Assembly: GCA_910587705.1 (NCBI GenBank)
Contig: CAJUMX010000015.1
Coordinates: 1 to 64,000 of the forward strand
Source: an uncultured Oscillibacter sp.
Lineage (GTDB): Bacteria; Bacillota; Clostridia; Oscillospirales; Oscillospiraceae
Length of the DNA stretch: 64,000 nt
Direction of reading: 5' to 3'
Shown: one piece after another, positions 1-6,861 of the stretch
Numbering within the stretch: position 1 is the stretch's first letter
Layout: every line of letters starts with the position of its first letter
Program-made: the position numbers and the translations under genes
Notes under the pieces: generated by a model
What the model was told of the DNA's origin: nothing
What the model saw: only the letters and a program-made list of their open reading frames with translations
Databases searched by the model: none

Positions 1-331
1 CGGCCTCCTCATAGGCGGCCTTCTCCCAGTACAGGCCGATCTCGGGATAGCCCTCCCGATGGGCCACACGGGCCATGGCCAGGTACATGCCCACCTCGGT
101 GCACTCGCCGGCGAAGTTGGCGTTCAGGCCGTCGATGATTTCCTTCTGAACCTCGGCGGGAACGTCCGCGCCAAAGGTCTTGCCCACGCCCACCACATGC
201 TCGGCGGCCCAGGTCATATCCGCGCCCTGCTCCTTAAACTTCGCGCCGGGAACGCCGCACTGGGGGCACTTCTCCGGGGCGGTCTCTCCCTCATGCACAT
301 AGCCGCAGACAGGGCAAACCCACTTTTTCAT
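1..331 (-). CDS. rubrerythrin / NADH peroxidase (partial, 3' end missing)
   Basis: The minus-strand reading begins MKKWVCPVCGYVHEGET at 331 and runs off the left edge after about 110 residues. A rubredoxin-type iron site is visible at the N-terminus (CPVCGY and CPQCGVPG, the two Cys pairs). It is followed by the start of a ferritin-like helical domain with the ECTEVGMYLAMARVA segment that supplies di-iron ligands. The rubredoxin-first order is that of reverse rubrerythrins, which reduce peroxide in anaerobes in the cytoplasm. A GGAGG site precedes the ATG. The family call is secure; the C-terminal part cannot be judged. Confidence 0.9.
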   Translation of the reverse strand, partial: MKKWVCPVCGYVHEGETAPEKCPQCGVPGAKFKEQGADMTWAAEHVVGVGKTFGADVPAEVQKEIIDGLNANFAGECTEVGMYLAMARVAHREGYPEIGLYWEKAAYEEA

Positions 332-493
332 AATCGTATTCCTCCTTAAAATGTAAGACCTCCTGGTCCTGTTCAGTTCGTGATTTGAGTATAACAGGTT
401 CGGAGAAAGACTGCTAGTTGCAAATGTCACAAAATTAAAATTTGCGTGAAATTTACGGTTTGTTCTTAAATTCCAGCGGGACAAAAGCGGGAA

Positions 494-520
494 ACAGCCC
501 GGTCGGGAGACCGGGCTGTT
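494..520 (-). terminator. rho-independent terminator of the hydrogenase gene
   Basis: An 11-bp perfect stem (ACAGCCCGGTC with GACCGGGCTGT) has a GGGA loop and is followed by T residues on the minus strand. It lies 11 bp past the hydrogenase stop codon. Confidence 0.8.
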
Positions 521-530
521 TTCGCGGGGC

Positions 531-2072
531 TTAGTCGTGGTGGTTGATCTCGTATTTCTGCTCCACTTCCTCCAGCCGGTCCAGATAGGGGCTTTCGGTG
601 CAGCTCATGGAGGGGGCCTCGTTTTTGAACTTCTCCACGGTCATCATGCTGTCGCGGACGGGGCGGATGGTGCCCGCGCCGGCCACGCAGCCGCCGGGGC
701 AGCCCATGCCCTCCAGCAAATAGCCGTCCCGCTTGCCCGCCTTGGCCATGGCCAGCATCTTCCGGCAGTTTTTCAGCCCGTCGCCGTACTCAATTTTAAT
801 CTGCCGCTCCGGGTCGATGTGCCGGATGGCCTCCACCACGGCGGCGGCCACGCCTCCGCCCACGGCGAAGCCCCGGCCCATGCCGGTGCCCTCCTCCATC
901 TCGTCCTCCGGGTTGGCCCGGAGCTTGGTGAAGTCGATGTCCGCCGCGTCGAAGATACCCAGCATCTCCTCAAAGGTCAGCACGAAGTCCACGTCGGAGC
1001 GGATGGTCCGGCGGTTGGCCTCCAGCTTCTTGGCGGAGCAGGGCCCGATGAAAACCACCTTGGCGTCCGGGTGGTCCTTCTTCACCATCCGGGCGGTGAT
1101 GACCATGGGGGTCAGGGCCATGGAGATATAGTCGGAGAACTCGGGATAGAGCTTTTTCGCCATGACGCTCCAGGCGGGGCAGCAGCTGGTGCCCATCCAG
1201 GGCTGCTTGGCGGGGACCTCCTCCAGGAAGTCGTGGGCCTCCTCCACGGTGCAAAGGTCCGCGCCGATGGCCACCTCCACCACGTCGTAGAAGCCCAGCA
1301 CCTTCATGGCGGCGTGGAGCTTGGCGGGGGTAGCGTCCTTGCCGAACTGGCCCACGAAGGCCGGGGCCACGCAGGCCACCACCTTCTCGTTGTTTTGCAG
1401 AGCCTGGCAGACCTGGTAAATCTGGCTCTTGTCGGCGATGGCGCCGAAGGGGCAGTTCACCAGGCACATGCCGCAGGAGACGCACTTGTCGTAGTTGATT
1501 TTCGCCCGGCCCAGCTCGTCGGACTCGATGGCGTCCATGCCGCAGGCGGCGGCGCAGGGCCGCTCGATTTTGCTGATGGCCCGGTAGGGACACTGGTTGA
1601 AGCACTTGCCGCATTTGATACATTTATCCTGGTCAATGTGGCAGTGCTTGTCCTTGTCCCGGTAGATGGCGTCCTTGGGGCAGACGTTCATGCAGGGGTG
1701 GGAGATGCAGCCCTGGCAGTTGTCGGTGATGCGCAGCTGCTTGGGGGGGCAGGCGTTGCAGGCGAAGGGGATGATGTTCACCAGGGGGTTTTGGAAGTGC
1801 TTCTGGGACTTCTCCGCCCACTGGAGGTCCTCGCTGACGGGGGTGGTCTCCCCGGCGAAGCGGATGTTCAGGCCCAGGGCCAGTCGGACCCGCTCCTGGA
1901 CGATGGCCCGCTCCAGAAAGACGTCGTGGCGGTGCTTCGCCACGTCGCCCTGAATCATTTTCAGGGGAATCTGGTCCAGCAGACGGGGGTCCCCGCCCTC
2001 CAGGGCCAGCTTGGCCACCTCTTTAAAGACTGTGCGGCGGATGTCGTCGACTGCGCTGTGTACACCTCTCAT
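531..2072 (-). CDS. monomeric [FeFe] hydrogenase, group B type
   Basis: A 513-residue cytoplasmic enzyme that interconverts protons and H2 using ferredoxin-level electrons. Cys clusters for [4Fe-4S] centres lie in the N-terminal half (CNACPPKQLR, CQGCISHPCMNVCP, CIKCGKCFNQCP, CVSCGMCLVNCP). The three H-cluster motifs follow in order: TSCCPAW near residue 295, GPCSAKK near 345, and EGMGCPGGCVAGAG near 458. The GPCSAKK form and the third motif fit group B (B1/B3) rather than the classical group A enzyme. It stands alone without NuoEF-like bifurcating subunits. RBS GGAGG lies 9 bp upstream of ATG. No maturation genes (hydEFG) are in view. Confidence 0.93.
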   Translation of the reverse strand: MRGVHSAVDDIRRTVFKEVAKLALEGGDPRLLDQIPLKMIQGDVAKHRHDVFLERAIVQERVRLALGLNIRFAGETTPVSEDLQWAEKSQKHFQNPLVNIIPFACNACPPKQLRITDNCQGCISHPCMNVCPKDAIYRDKDKHCHIDQDKCIKCGKCFNQCPYRAISKIERPCAAACGMDAIESDELGRAKINYDKCVSCGMCLVNCPFGAIADKSQIYQVCQALQNNEKVVACVAPAFVGQFGKDATPAKLHAAMKVLGFYDVVEVAIGADLCTVEEAHDFLEEVPAKQPWMGTSCCPAWSVMAKKLYPEFSDYISMALTPMVITARMVKKDHPDAKVVFIGPCSAKKLEANRRTIRSDVDFVLTFEEMLGIFDAADIDFTKLRANPEDEMEEGTGMGRGFAVGGGVAAAVVEAIRHIDPERQIKIEYGDGLKNCRKMLAMAKAGKRDGYLLEGMGCPGGCVAGAGTIRPVRDSMMTVEKFKNEAPSMSCTESPYLDRLEEVEQKYEINHHD

Positions 2073-2150
2073 AGCCGTTTCCTCCTATTTTTTCAGGCGG
2101 CGCTCTCCGCCTGTTCCTTGTGAAATCTGTAACCAATCCGGTTCAACCCT

Positions 2151-2179
2151 ATTATAGCGAAGGCTTCCCCACATTGCAA
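2151..2179 (-). promoter_or_regulatory. sigma-A type promoter for the hydrogenase
   Basis: On the minus strand TTGCAA (2174-2179) and a perfect TATAAT (2151-2156) are separated by 17 bp, about 80 bp upstream of the hydrogenase start. Confidence 0.75.
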
Positions 2180-2540
2180 GAGGTTCTTGCTGGCAGGGGA
2201 CGTCGACCGACGCATTTTAACAAAAGGCAGGGCAGGCGGCAGGGAGCGGGCTCTGATCCGTCCTGTTTTTCGGGGTACCCGGCTCCCACAGCCGAACCGT
2301 GCCGATGGGGACACGCCTTTGCCGGCGACGGGCAAAAAGGCAAAAAAATCCGGCGAACGGGAAGGCCCGCCGCCGGCTGCAAAGAGGGAAAAGAAACAGA
2401 AAGAGAGGAAATCGTGTCTCCTCCGTAGAGGATGGTACTAGCATAACCGGGAAATTTGAAATCAATCTGGATTTTTTATAAATAAACTGTGAACCTTGCG
2501 GAAAAATCTTTCAGACAGCTTTCAGGCCGGGGCCGTAAAA
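2180..2540. other. intergenic stretch with no recognised gene
   Basis: This divergent spacer of about 360 bp between the two promoters has short open frames in several frames, but none has a good RBS or a recognisable protein. I see no riboswitch or repeat in it. Confidence 0.5.
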
Positions 2541-2570
2541 TTGACAAAACCGGGTCCTGTAGGATATAAT
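2541..2570 (+). promoter_or_regulatory. consensus sigma-A promoter of the DUF4340-regulator-kinase operon
   Basis: Perfect TTGACA (2541-2546) and perfect TATAAT (2565-2570) are 18 bp apart, about 77 bp upstream of the DUF4340 start codon. Confidence 0.85.
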
Positions 2571-2647
2571 AAACGCCGATTATCCTTACATGAGATTGCA
2601 ACGACTTTCCGGCGGACTGCCGCCGGCTTTAAACAGGAGGACGCTTC

Positions 2648-3787
2648 ATGACCTGGAAAGAGAGACGGACCGTCACCATACTGCTGAGCATCGTGGGGGT
2701 GCTGTTCCTGGCTTTGCTCATTGTCTTTGGCATGATTTACCGGGAGGGGCGGGAGGAGGCCCTGGCGGGAACGGATAGCGCTGTCGCCGGATTTGCCGCA
2801 TCCGGCGCCCCGGTGGATTCCGGGGCCTACACCGCCCTGCGCTGGTACAACGGCGCCGCCACCCTCTCCTTTGCCCTGGATGAGGAGGGGGAGTGGGTCT
2901 GGGCCGACGGGCCGGACTTCCCCCTGAACAGCGGCACGGTGACCTCTGTTCTGGAGACCCTGACGACCCTGAAATTCCAGCAGACACTGCCCGCCGGGGA
3001 GAGCATGGCGGAATACGGCCTGGACACCCCCTCCGCCACCCTCACCGCCACGGCGGGGACCGGGGAGCAGACCCTGGCTTTCGGGAAAACCACCACCGAT
3101 GGGGACAGCTATTACATGCAGATGAACGGGGACGAGACCACGGTCTACATCGTGGCCGACACCTTGATGAAGCTGATGCGGACCCCCATTTACGACATGT
3201 GCGCCCTGCCGGAGCTGCCGGACCTCGGCGAGAGAAACCTCCGGGCCATCACGATCCAGGGCCCCGCCCCGGAGCCGGAATCCGCTGAGGAGAACGGCGA
3301 GAAGGAAGCGGGGGGCCTGGAACCGGCGGAGGAGCCAGAGCGGCCCACGGTTACCCTGAACGCCCGGCGCTCCAGCGGAGAGGACCAGCCCGCCCTGTGG
3401 TTTGAGGGCAGCGACAACGTCACCGCCAGCCCCCTGCTGCAAGATTTGCTCTACGACCTGAAAACCATGTCCATGGCAAAATGCGTGGACTACTTCCCCA
3501 GCGAGGAGGCGGCGGAAATCTGCGGCTTCCAAAGCGCTGATGCCATTTTGAAGGTGGAATACGCCGCAAACGGCATGGACCAGACCTTCACCCTCACCGT
3601 GGGGGCCCGGATGCCCGACGAGTCCGGGCGCTATGTCCGGCTGGAGGAGGGCGGGGCCATCTATGCCCTGTCCACCGACAGTGTGGACGCGCTGATGACC
3701 ATTTCCGTGGCCGGGATGCGGGGCGTGACCCAGGAGCCCGCCCCGGCGGAGGGCCAGGAGGGAACCCCGGCGGAACCCCAGGAGTAA
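2648..3787 (+). CDS. DUF4340 domain protein, membrane anchored
   Basis: 379 residues: a short basic N-terminus, one membrane segment (about residues 9-30) and a long extracellular part with the pattern of DUF4340. That pattern includes a tryptophan-containing strand (WVWADGPDFPLN), VTSVLETLTTLKF, and the MAEYGLDTPSATLT motif. An acidic Pro/Glu linker lies near residues 205-230 and another closes the protein (about 360-379). DUF4340 proteins usually accompany gliding-type ABC exporters, but no ABC genes are here; instead it precedes a two-component system by 12 bp. It could be a sensor partner of that kinase, which is inference. RBS is AGGAGG. Confidence 0.85.
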   Translation: MTWKERRTVTILLSIVGVLFLALLIVFGMIYREGREEALAGTDSAVAGFAASGAPVDSGAYTALRWYNGAATLSFALDEEGEWVWADGPDFPLNSGTVTSVLETLTTLKFQQTLPAGESMAEYGLDTPSATLTATAGTGEQTLAFGKTTTDGDSYYMQMNGDETTVYIVADTLMKLMRTPIYDMCALPELPDLGERNLRAITIQGPAPEPESAEENGEKEAGGLEPAEEPERPTVTLNARRSSGEDQPALWFEGSDNVTASPLLQDLLYDLKTMSMAKCVDYFPSEEAAEICGFQSADAILKVEYAANGMDQTFTLTVGARMPDESGRYVRLEEGGAIYALSTDSVDALMTISVAGMRGVTQEPAPAEGQEGTPAEPQE

Positions 3788-3799
3788 GGAGGTGCGCCC

Positions 3800-4474
3800 A
3801 TGCGGGTGCTGGTAATCGAGGACGAGGCAAGGCTGGCCGCCACGCTCCAGGACCTGCTGGAGCTGGGTGGCTACACCGCCGATGTGCGCCACGACGGCGA
3901 GTCCGGCCTGGACGACGCCCTGACGGGCATTTACGATGTGATTTTGCTGGACGTGATGCTGCCCAAGCTGGACGGCTTCACCGTGCTGCGCCGCCTCCGG
4001 GAGGCGGGGAACGCCACGCCGGTGCTGATGCTCACCGCCCGGTCGGAGGTCTCGGACAAGGTGGAGGGCCTGGACCGGGGAGCGGACTACTATCTGACCA
4101 AGCCCTTCGACCCCAAGGAGCTGCTGGCTTGCGTCCGGGCCCTGACCCGGCGGCAGCCAGAGCTGCGGAATCCGGATTCCCTGGAGTTTAGCGGGCTGCG
4201 GCTGGACAAGAACAGCTTCACCCTCTCCTATGGGGAGCGGTCCGTCCGCCTCAGCCGAAAGGAGTTTGACATCTGCGAGCTCTTGATGCTGAACCGGAAT
4301 CTGGTGCTGACCAAGGAGTCGCTGCTGCTGAAAATCTGGGGCTATGAGTCCGACGCGGAGGACAACAATGTGGAGGTTTACATCTCCTTCCTACGCAAAA
4401 AGCTGGCCCATCTCCACGCCAAGGTCCGCATCCGCACCATCCGCATGGTGGGCTACTGCCTGGAGGAGGACTGA
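3800..4474 (+). CDS. OmpR/PhoB-family response regulator
   Basis: 224 residues. The receiver domain (1-115) has the acidic pair E7/D8, phospho-acceptor D51 in LLDVMLPKLDG, T79 and K101. The C-terminal winged helix (about 128-222) carries the LSRKEFDICELLMLN and VEVYISFLRKKL segments typical of DNA-binding OmpR-type effectors. It lies between the DUF4340 gene and the kinase gene and probably shares one transcript. Targets are not evident. Confidence 0.92.
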   Translation: MRVLVIEDEARLAATLQDLLELGGYTADVRHDGESGLDDALTGIYDVILLDVMLPKLDGFTVLRRLREAGNATPVLMLTARSEVSDKVEGLDRGADYYLTKPFDPKELLACVRALTRRQPELRNPDSLEFSGLRLDKNSFTLSYGERSVRLSRKEFDICELLMLNRNLVLTKESLLLKIWGYESDAEDNNVEVYISFLRKKLAHLHAKVRIRTIRMVGYCLEED

Positions 4475-4576
4475 AACGTCCGTTTCGTCAACTGTGAGTT
4501 CCGCCCATCTTATCCACAGCCTTCTGGCGGTTTTACACAATTTCCACAAACTTATGCACAATGAGGGGTGGGCGGC

Positions 4577-5812
4577 ATGATTCGAAAGCTCCGGCTGAAA
4601 TTTGTGGCCATCTGCATGGCCATGGTCACCGCCGTGCTGGCGGTGGTGTGCTTCGCCATCTTCGCCGCCCTCCGGGGAAATGTGGCGGATTTGAGCCGGG
4701 AGGTGCTCCACCGGGTCATTCAGGAGGAGGCCCTGTCCGGCGGGCGGAAGCCGGAAATCGGCGTGGAAATCGGCGGGGACAAGGTGCTGCTGCCCTATTT
4801 CACCGTCAGCGTCTGGCCCGGCGGCGGGGGGACCTACGCCGCCTACGTCACCGGCGGCACCTACGCCGGGCTGGAGGACACGGCGGAGCTCACCGCCATT
4901 TTAGAGGACTGCCTGGGCCAGGAGCCCCCGGAGGGCGTAATCCAGAGCTACAGCCTCCGCTATCTTCGGCGGGACAACGGGCTTTACCGGCGGCTGGCCT
5001 TTGTGGACATGTCCATGGAGCGGGCCATGCTCCGGGAGATGATGGGCTCTTATCTGCGCATTGCCCTGGCGGCCTTTTTGCTGCTGCTGGGGGTGTCGGT
5101 CATCCTGGCCCGGTGGGCGACAGGGCCCGTGGAGCGGGCCTGGGGCCAGCAGCGCCAGTTCCTCTCCGACGCCTCCCACGAGCTGAAAACGCCGCTGACG
5201 GTGATTCTCTCCAACGCGGAGCTCCTCTCCGCCCTGCCCCTGGAGGAGCGGCCCGCCCGGTGGACGGACAACATCCTCTCCGAGTCCCAGCAGATGAAGC
5301 GCCTGGTGGAGGAGATGCTGACCCTGGCCCGGGCGGACAACCTGGCCCAGAGCGCCGTGTTGGCGGAGGTCTCCTTGTCCGACGTGGCGGAGGACTGCGC
5401 CCTGGCCTTCGAACCGGTGGCCTTTGAGGCGGGAAAGCCCCTGGAGTACCATGTGGCGGAGGGCGTCACGGTGCTGGGGGACGGGGATAAGCTCCGGCGG
5501 CTGGTCTCCATCTTGCTGGACAACGCCGTGAAGTACGGCGCGGAGGGGGGAACCATCACCCTGGCCCTGGAGCGGACGGAGCGCCAGGCTAGGCTGACGG
5601 TGTCCAACCCCGGGGAGCCCATCCCGGCGGAGCAGCTGGGGCGGCTTTTTGAGCGGTTTTACCGGGCGGACGCTTCCCGGGGGGAGAAGAGCGGCTTCGG
5701 CCTGGGGCTGAGCATCGCCGCGGTCATTGCCCAGGAGCACAAGGGGGTCCTGAAAGCCGAGAGCGGCCGGGAGGGGACGCGGTTTTTGTTTACGCTGCCG
5801 CTGAAAAAATAG
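4577..5812 (+). CDS. sensor histidine kinase, partner of the preceding regulator
   Basis: 411 residues from the ATG at 4577, chosen because GAGGGGTGG sits 5-9 bp upstream; an in-frame GTG lies 9 bp earlier. Two membrane segments (about 8-30 and 157-178) flank a roughly 125-residue extracellular sensor. The HisKA box is SDASHELKTPLT; the ATPase domain shows LLDNAVKYG (N box) and GFGLGLSIA (G box). No long HAMP domain is apparent between the second membrane helix and HisKA. The separation from the regulator is about 100 bp, unusually long for an operon pair, with no terminator in it. Confidence 0.92.
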   Translation: MIRKLRLKFVAICMAMVTAVLAVVCFAIFAALRGNVADLSREVLHRVIQEEALSGGRKPEIGVEIGGDKVLLPYFTVSVWPGGGGTYAAYVTGGTYAGLEDTAELTAILEDCLGQEPPEGVIQSYSLRYLRRDNGLYRRLAFVDMSMERAMLREMMGSYLRIALAAFLLLLGVSVILARWATGPVERAWGQQRQFLSDASHELKTPLTVILSNAELLSALPLEERPARWTDNILSESQQMKRLVEEMLTLARADNLAQSAVLAEVSLSDVAEDCALAFEPVAFEAGKPLEYHVAEGVTVLGDGDKLRRLVSILLDNAVKYGAEGGTITLALERTERQARLTVSNPGEPIPAEQLGRLFERFYRADASRGEKSGFGLGLSIAAVIAQEHKGVLKAESGREGTRFLFTLPLKK

Positions 5813-5826
5813 GGCTTTGGAACGCC

Positions 5827-5855
5827 TTGACCTTTGGGCGCTTTTACGGTAAAAT
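5827..5855 (+). promoter_or_regulatory. promoter of the 48-residue protein gene
   Basis: TTGACC (5827-5832) and TAAAAT (5850-5855) have a 17-bp spacer, 34 bp before the ATG. Confidence 0.7.
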
Positions 5856-5889
5856 AGAAGCATCCCAGCCAGGAAAGGAGCGTTTCAGC

Positions 5890-6036
5890 ATGGGAATGAC
5901 AGACAGCCAATTCAAGGCCTTTATCCATTTTGTGCTGGACAGCTTGCAGGAAGTGAAAAAGGAAAAGGACCCGGCGGCGCATGAGGAAAGGCTGAACAAG
6001 GTCATTGACAACCTGCAAAAGGCCCTGGAGGACTGA
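5890..6036 (+). CDS. small conserved-looking protein of 48 residues, function unknown
   Basis: Begins MGMTDSQFKAFIHFVLDSLQ and ends LDNLQKALED-like (NLQKALED); it is mostly helical and charged, with no membrane segment. It has its own promoter, a good RBS (GGAAAGGAG) and its own terminator, so it is a real monocistronic gene. I do not recognise a domain. Confidence 0.75.
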   Translation: MGMTDSQFKAFIHFVLDSLQEVKKEKDPAAHEERLNKVIDNLQKALED

Positions 6037-6044
6037 CATAGTGG

Positions 6045-6072
6045 AAAGGCGGGGAGCTTCCCCGCCTTTTTT
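6045..6072 (+). terminator. rho-independent terminator of the 48-residue protein gene
   Basis: AAAGGCGGGG pairs with CCCCGCCTTT and runs into a six-T tract. Confidence 0.88.
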
Positions 6073-6074
6073 AA

Positions 6075-6120
6075 TCGTAAGAAATTCTTAAGAATTTTGT
6101 CAAGCCGTTCGTAAGATTTG
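6075..6120 (+). promoter_or_regulatory. three VanR-type regulator boxes upstream of the VanR-like gene
   Basis: TCGTAAGAAATT at 6075-6086 matches all defined positions of the 12-bp VanR consensus TCGTANGAAATT as I remember it. Two weaker copies follow: 6086-6097 (10 of 12) and 6109-6120 (9 of 12). They sit 40-85 bp upstream of the regulator start, as expected for autoregulation. No clear -35/-10 pair with normal spacing is present, which fits an activator-dependent promoter. Confidence 0.7.
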
Positions 6121-6159
6121 CCTGCTATCCTATACACAGCTCAAGGGAGGAAGCCCGAT

Positions 6160-6861
6160 ATGAACGAATGTATTTTAGTTGTGGACGACGACCCGGAAAT
6201 CGTGAACGCCATTGCCATCACCCTGGAGCGGGAGGGCTATCCGGTCCGCAGGGCCTATGACGGCCTCCAGGCCGTGGACGAATGTCTGGACCCCGCCGTG
6301 AAGCTCATCCTCATCGACGTGATGATGCCGAGACTGGACGGCCTCAGCGCCCTGCTCCGCATCCGGGAAAAGCGGAACCTGCCGGTGATCGTCCTCTCCG
6401 CCAAAAGCGAGGACACGGACAAAATCCTGGGCCTTTCCATGGGGGCCGACGACTACGTCACCAAGCCCTACAACCCCCAGGAGCTCATCGCCCGGGTGCG
6501 GAGCCAGCTTCGGCGGTACACGTCTCTTGGCGACGTGCACGCCGAGGGGCGGCAGGGCCTTCTGGTGAACGGGCGGCTCAGCTACGACCCCGCCGGACGG
6601 ATTCTCCGGGCCGACGGGGACGAGGTGAAGCTCACCCCCACGGAGAGCAAAATCGTGGACCTGCTCTTCCACCACCCCGGGCAGATTTTTCCCGCCGAGG
6701 AAATCTACCGACGGGTGTGGAACGAGGACGCGTTCTCCTGCGAGAACACGGTGATGGTTCACATCCGCCGTATTCGGGAGAAGATCGAGCTGAATCCCAA
6801 GGAGCCAGATTATATTAAGGTGGTGTGGGGCATTGGATACAAAATGGAACAACACGGATAA
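6160..6861 (+). CDS. VanR-like OmpR-family response regulator
   Basis: 233 residues from the ATG at 6160 (RBS GGGAGG, 8 bp). Receiver domain with D9/D10/D11, phospho-acceptor D53 in LIDVMMPRLDG, LSAKSED and TKPYNPQEL; winged-helix effector about 135-230 with KLTPTESKIVDLLFHHPGQI and a VHIRRIREKIE recognition helix. The receiver and effector resemble VanR/VncR regulators. It overlaps the following kinase by 29 bp. No vancomycin-resistance ligase genes are nearby, so the target is unknown and may be the downstream lipoprotein. Confidence 0.9.
   Translation: MNECILVVDDDPEIVNAIAITLEREGYPVRRAYDGLQAVDECLDPAVKLILIDVMMPRLDGLSALLRIREKRNLPVIVLSAKSEDTDKILGLSMGADDYVTKPYNPQELIARVRSQLRRYTSLGDVHAEGRQGLLVNGRLSYDPAGRILRADGDEVKLTPTESKIVDLLFHHPGQIFPAEEIYRRVWNEDAFSCENTVMVHIRRIREKIELNPKEPDYIKVVWGIGYKMEQHG

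Noticed and set aside
537..2123. Long plus-strand open frame (528 codons) opposite the hydrogenase gene
   Set aside because: Gly/Ala/His-rich translation with no domain; a shadow of the G+C-rich hydrogenase gene.
2180..2540. Riboswitch in the hydrogenase/DUF4340 spacer
   Set aside because: No recognisable conserved core or terminator-antiterminator pair.
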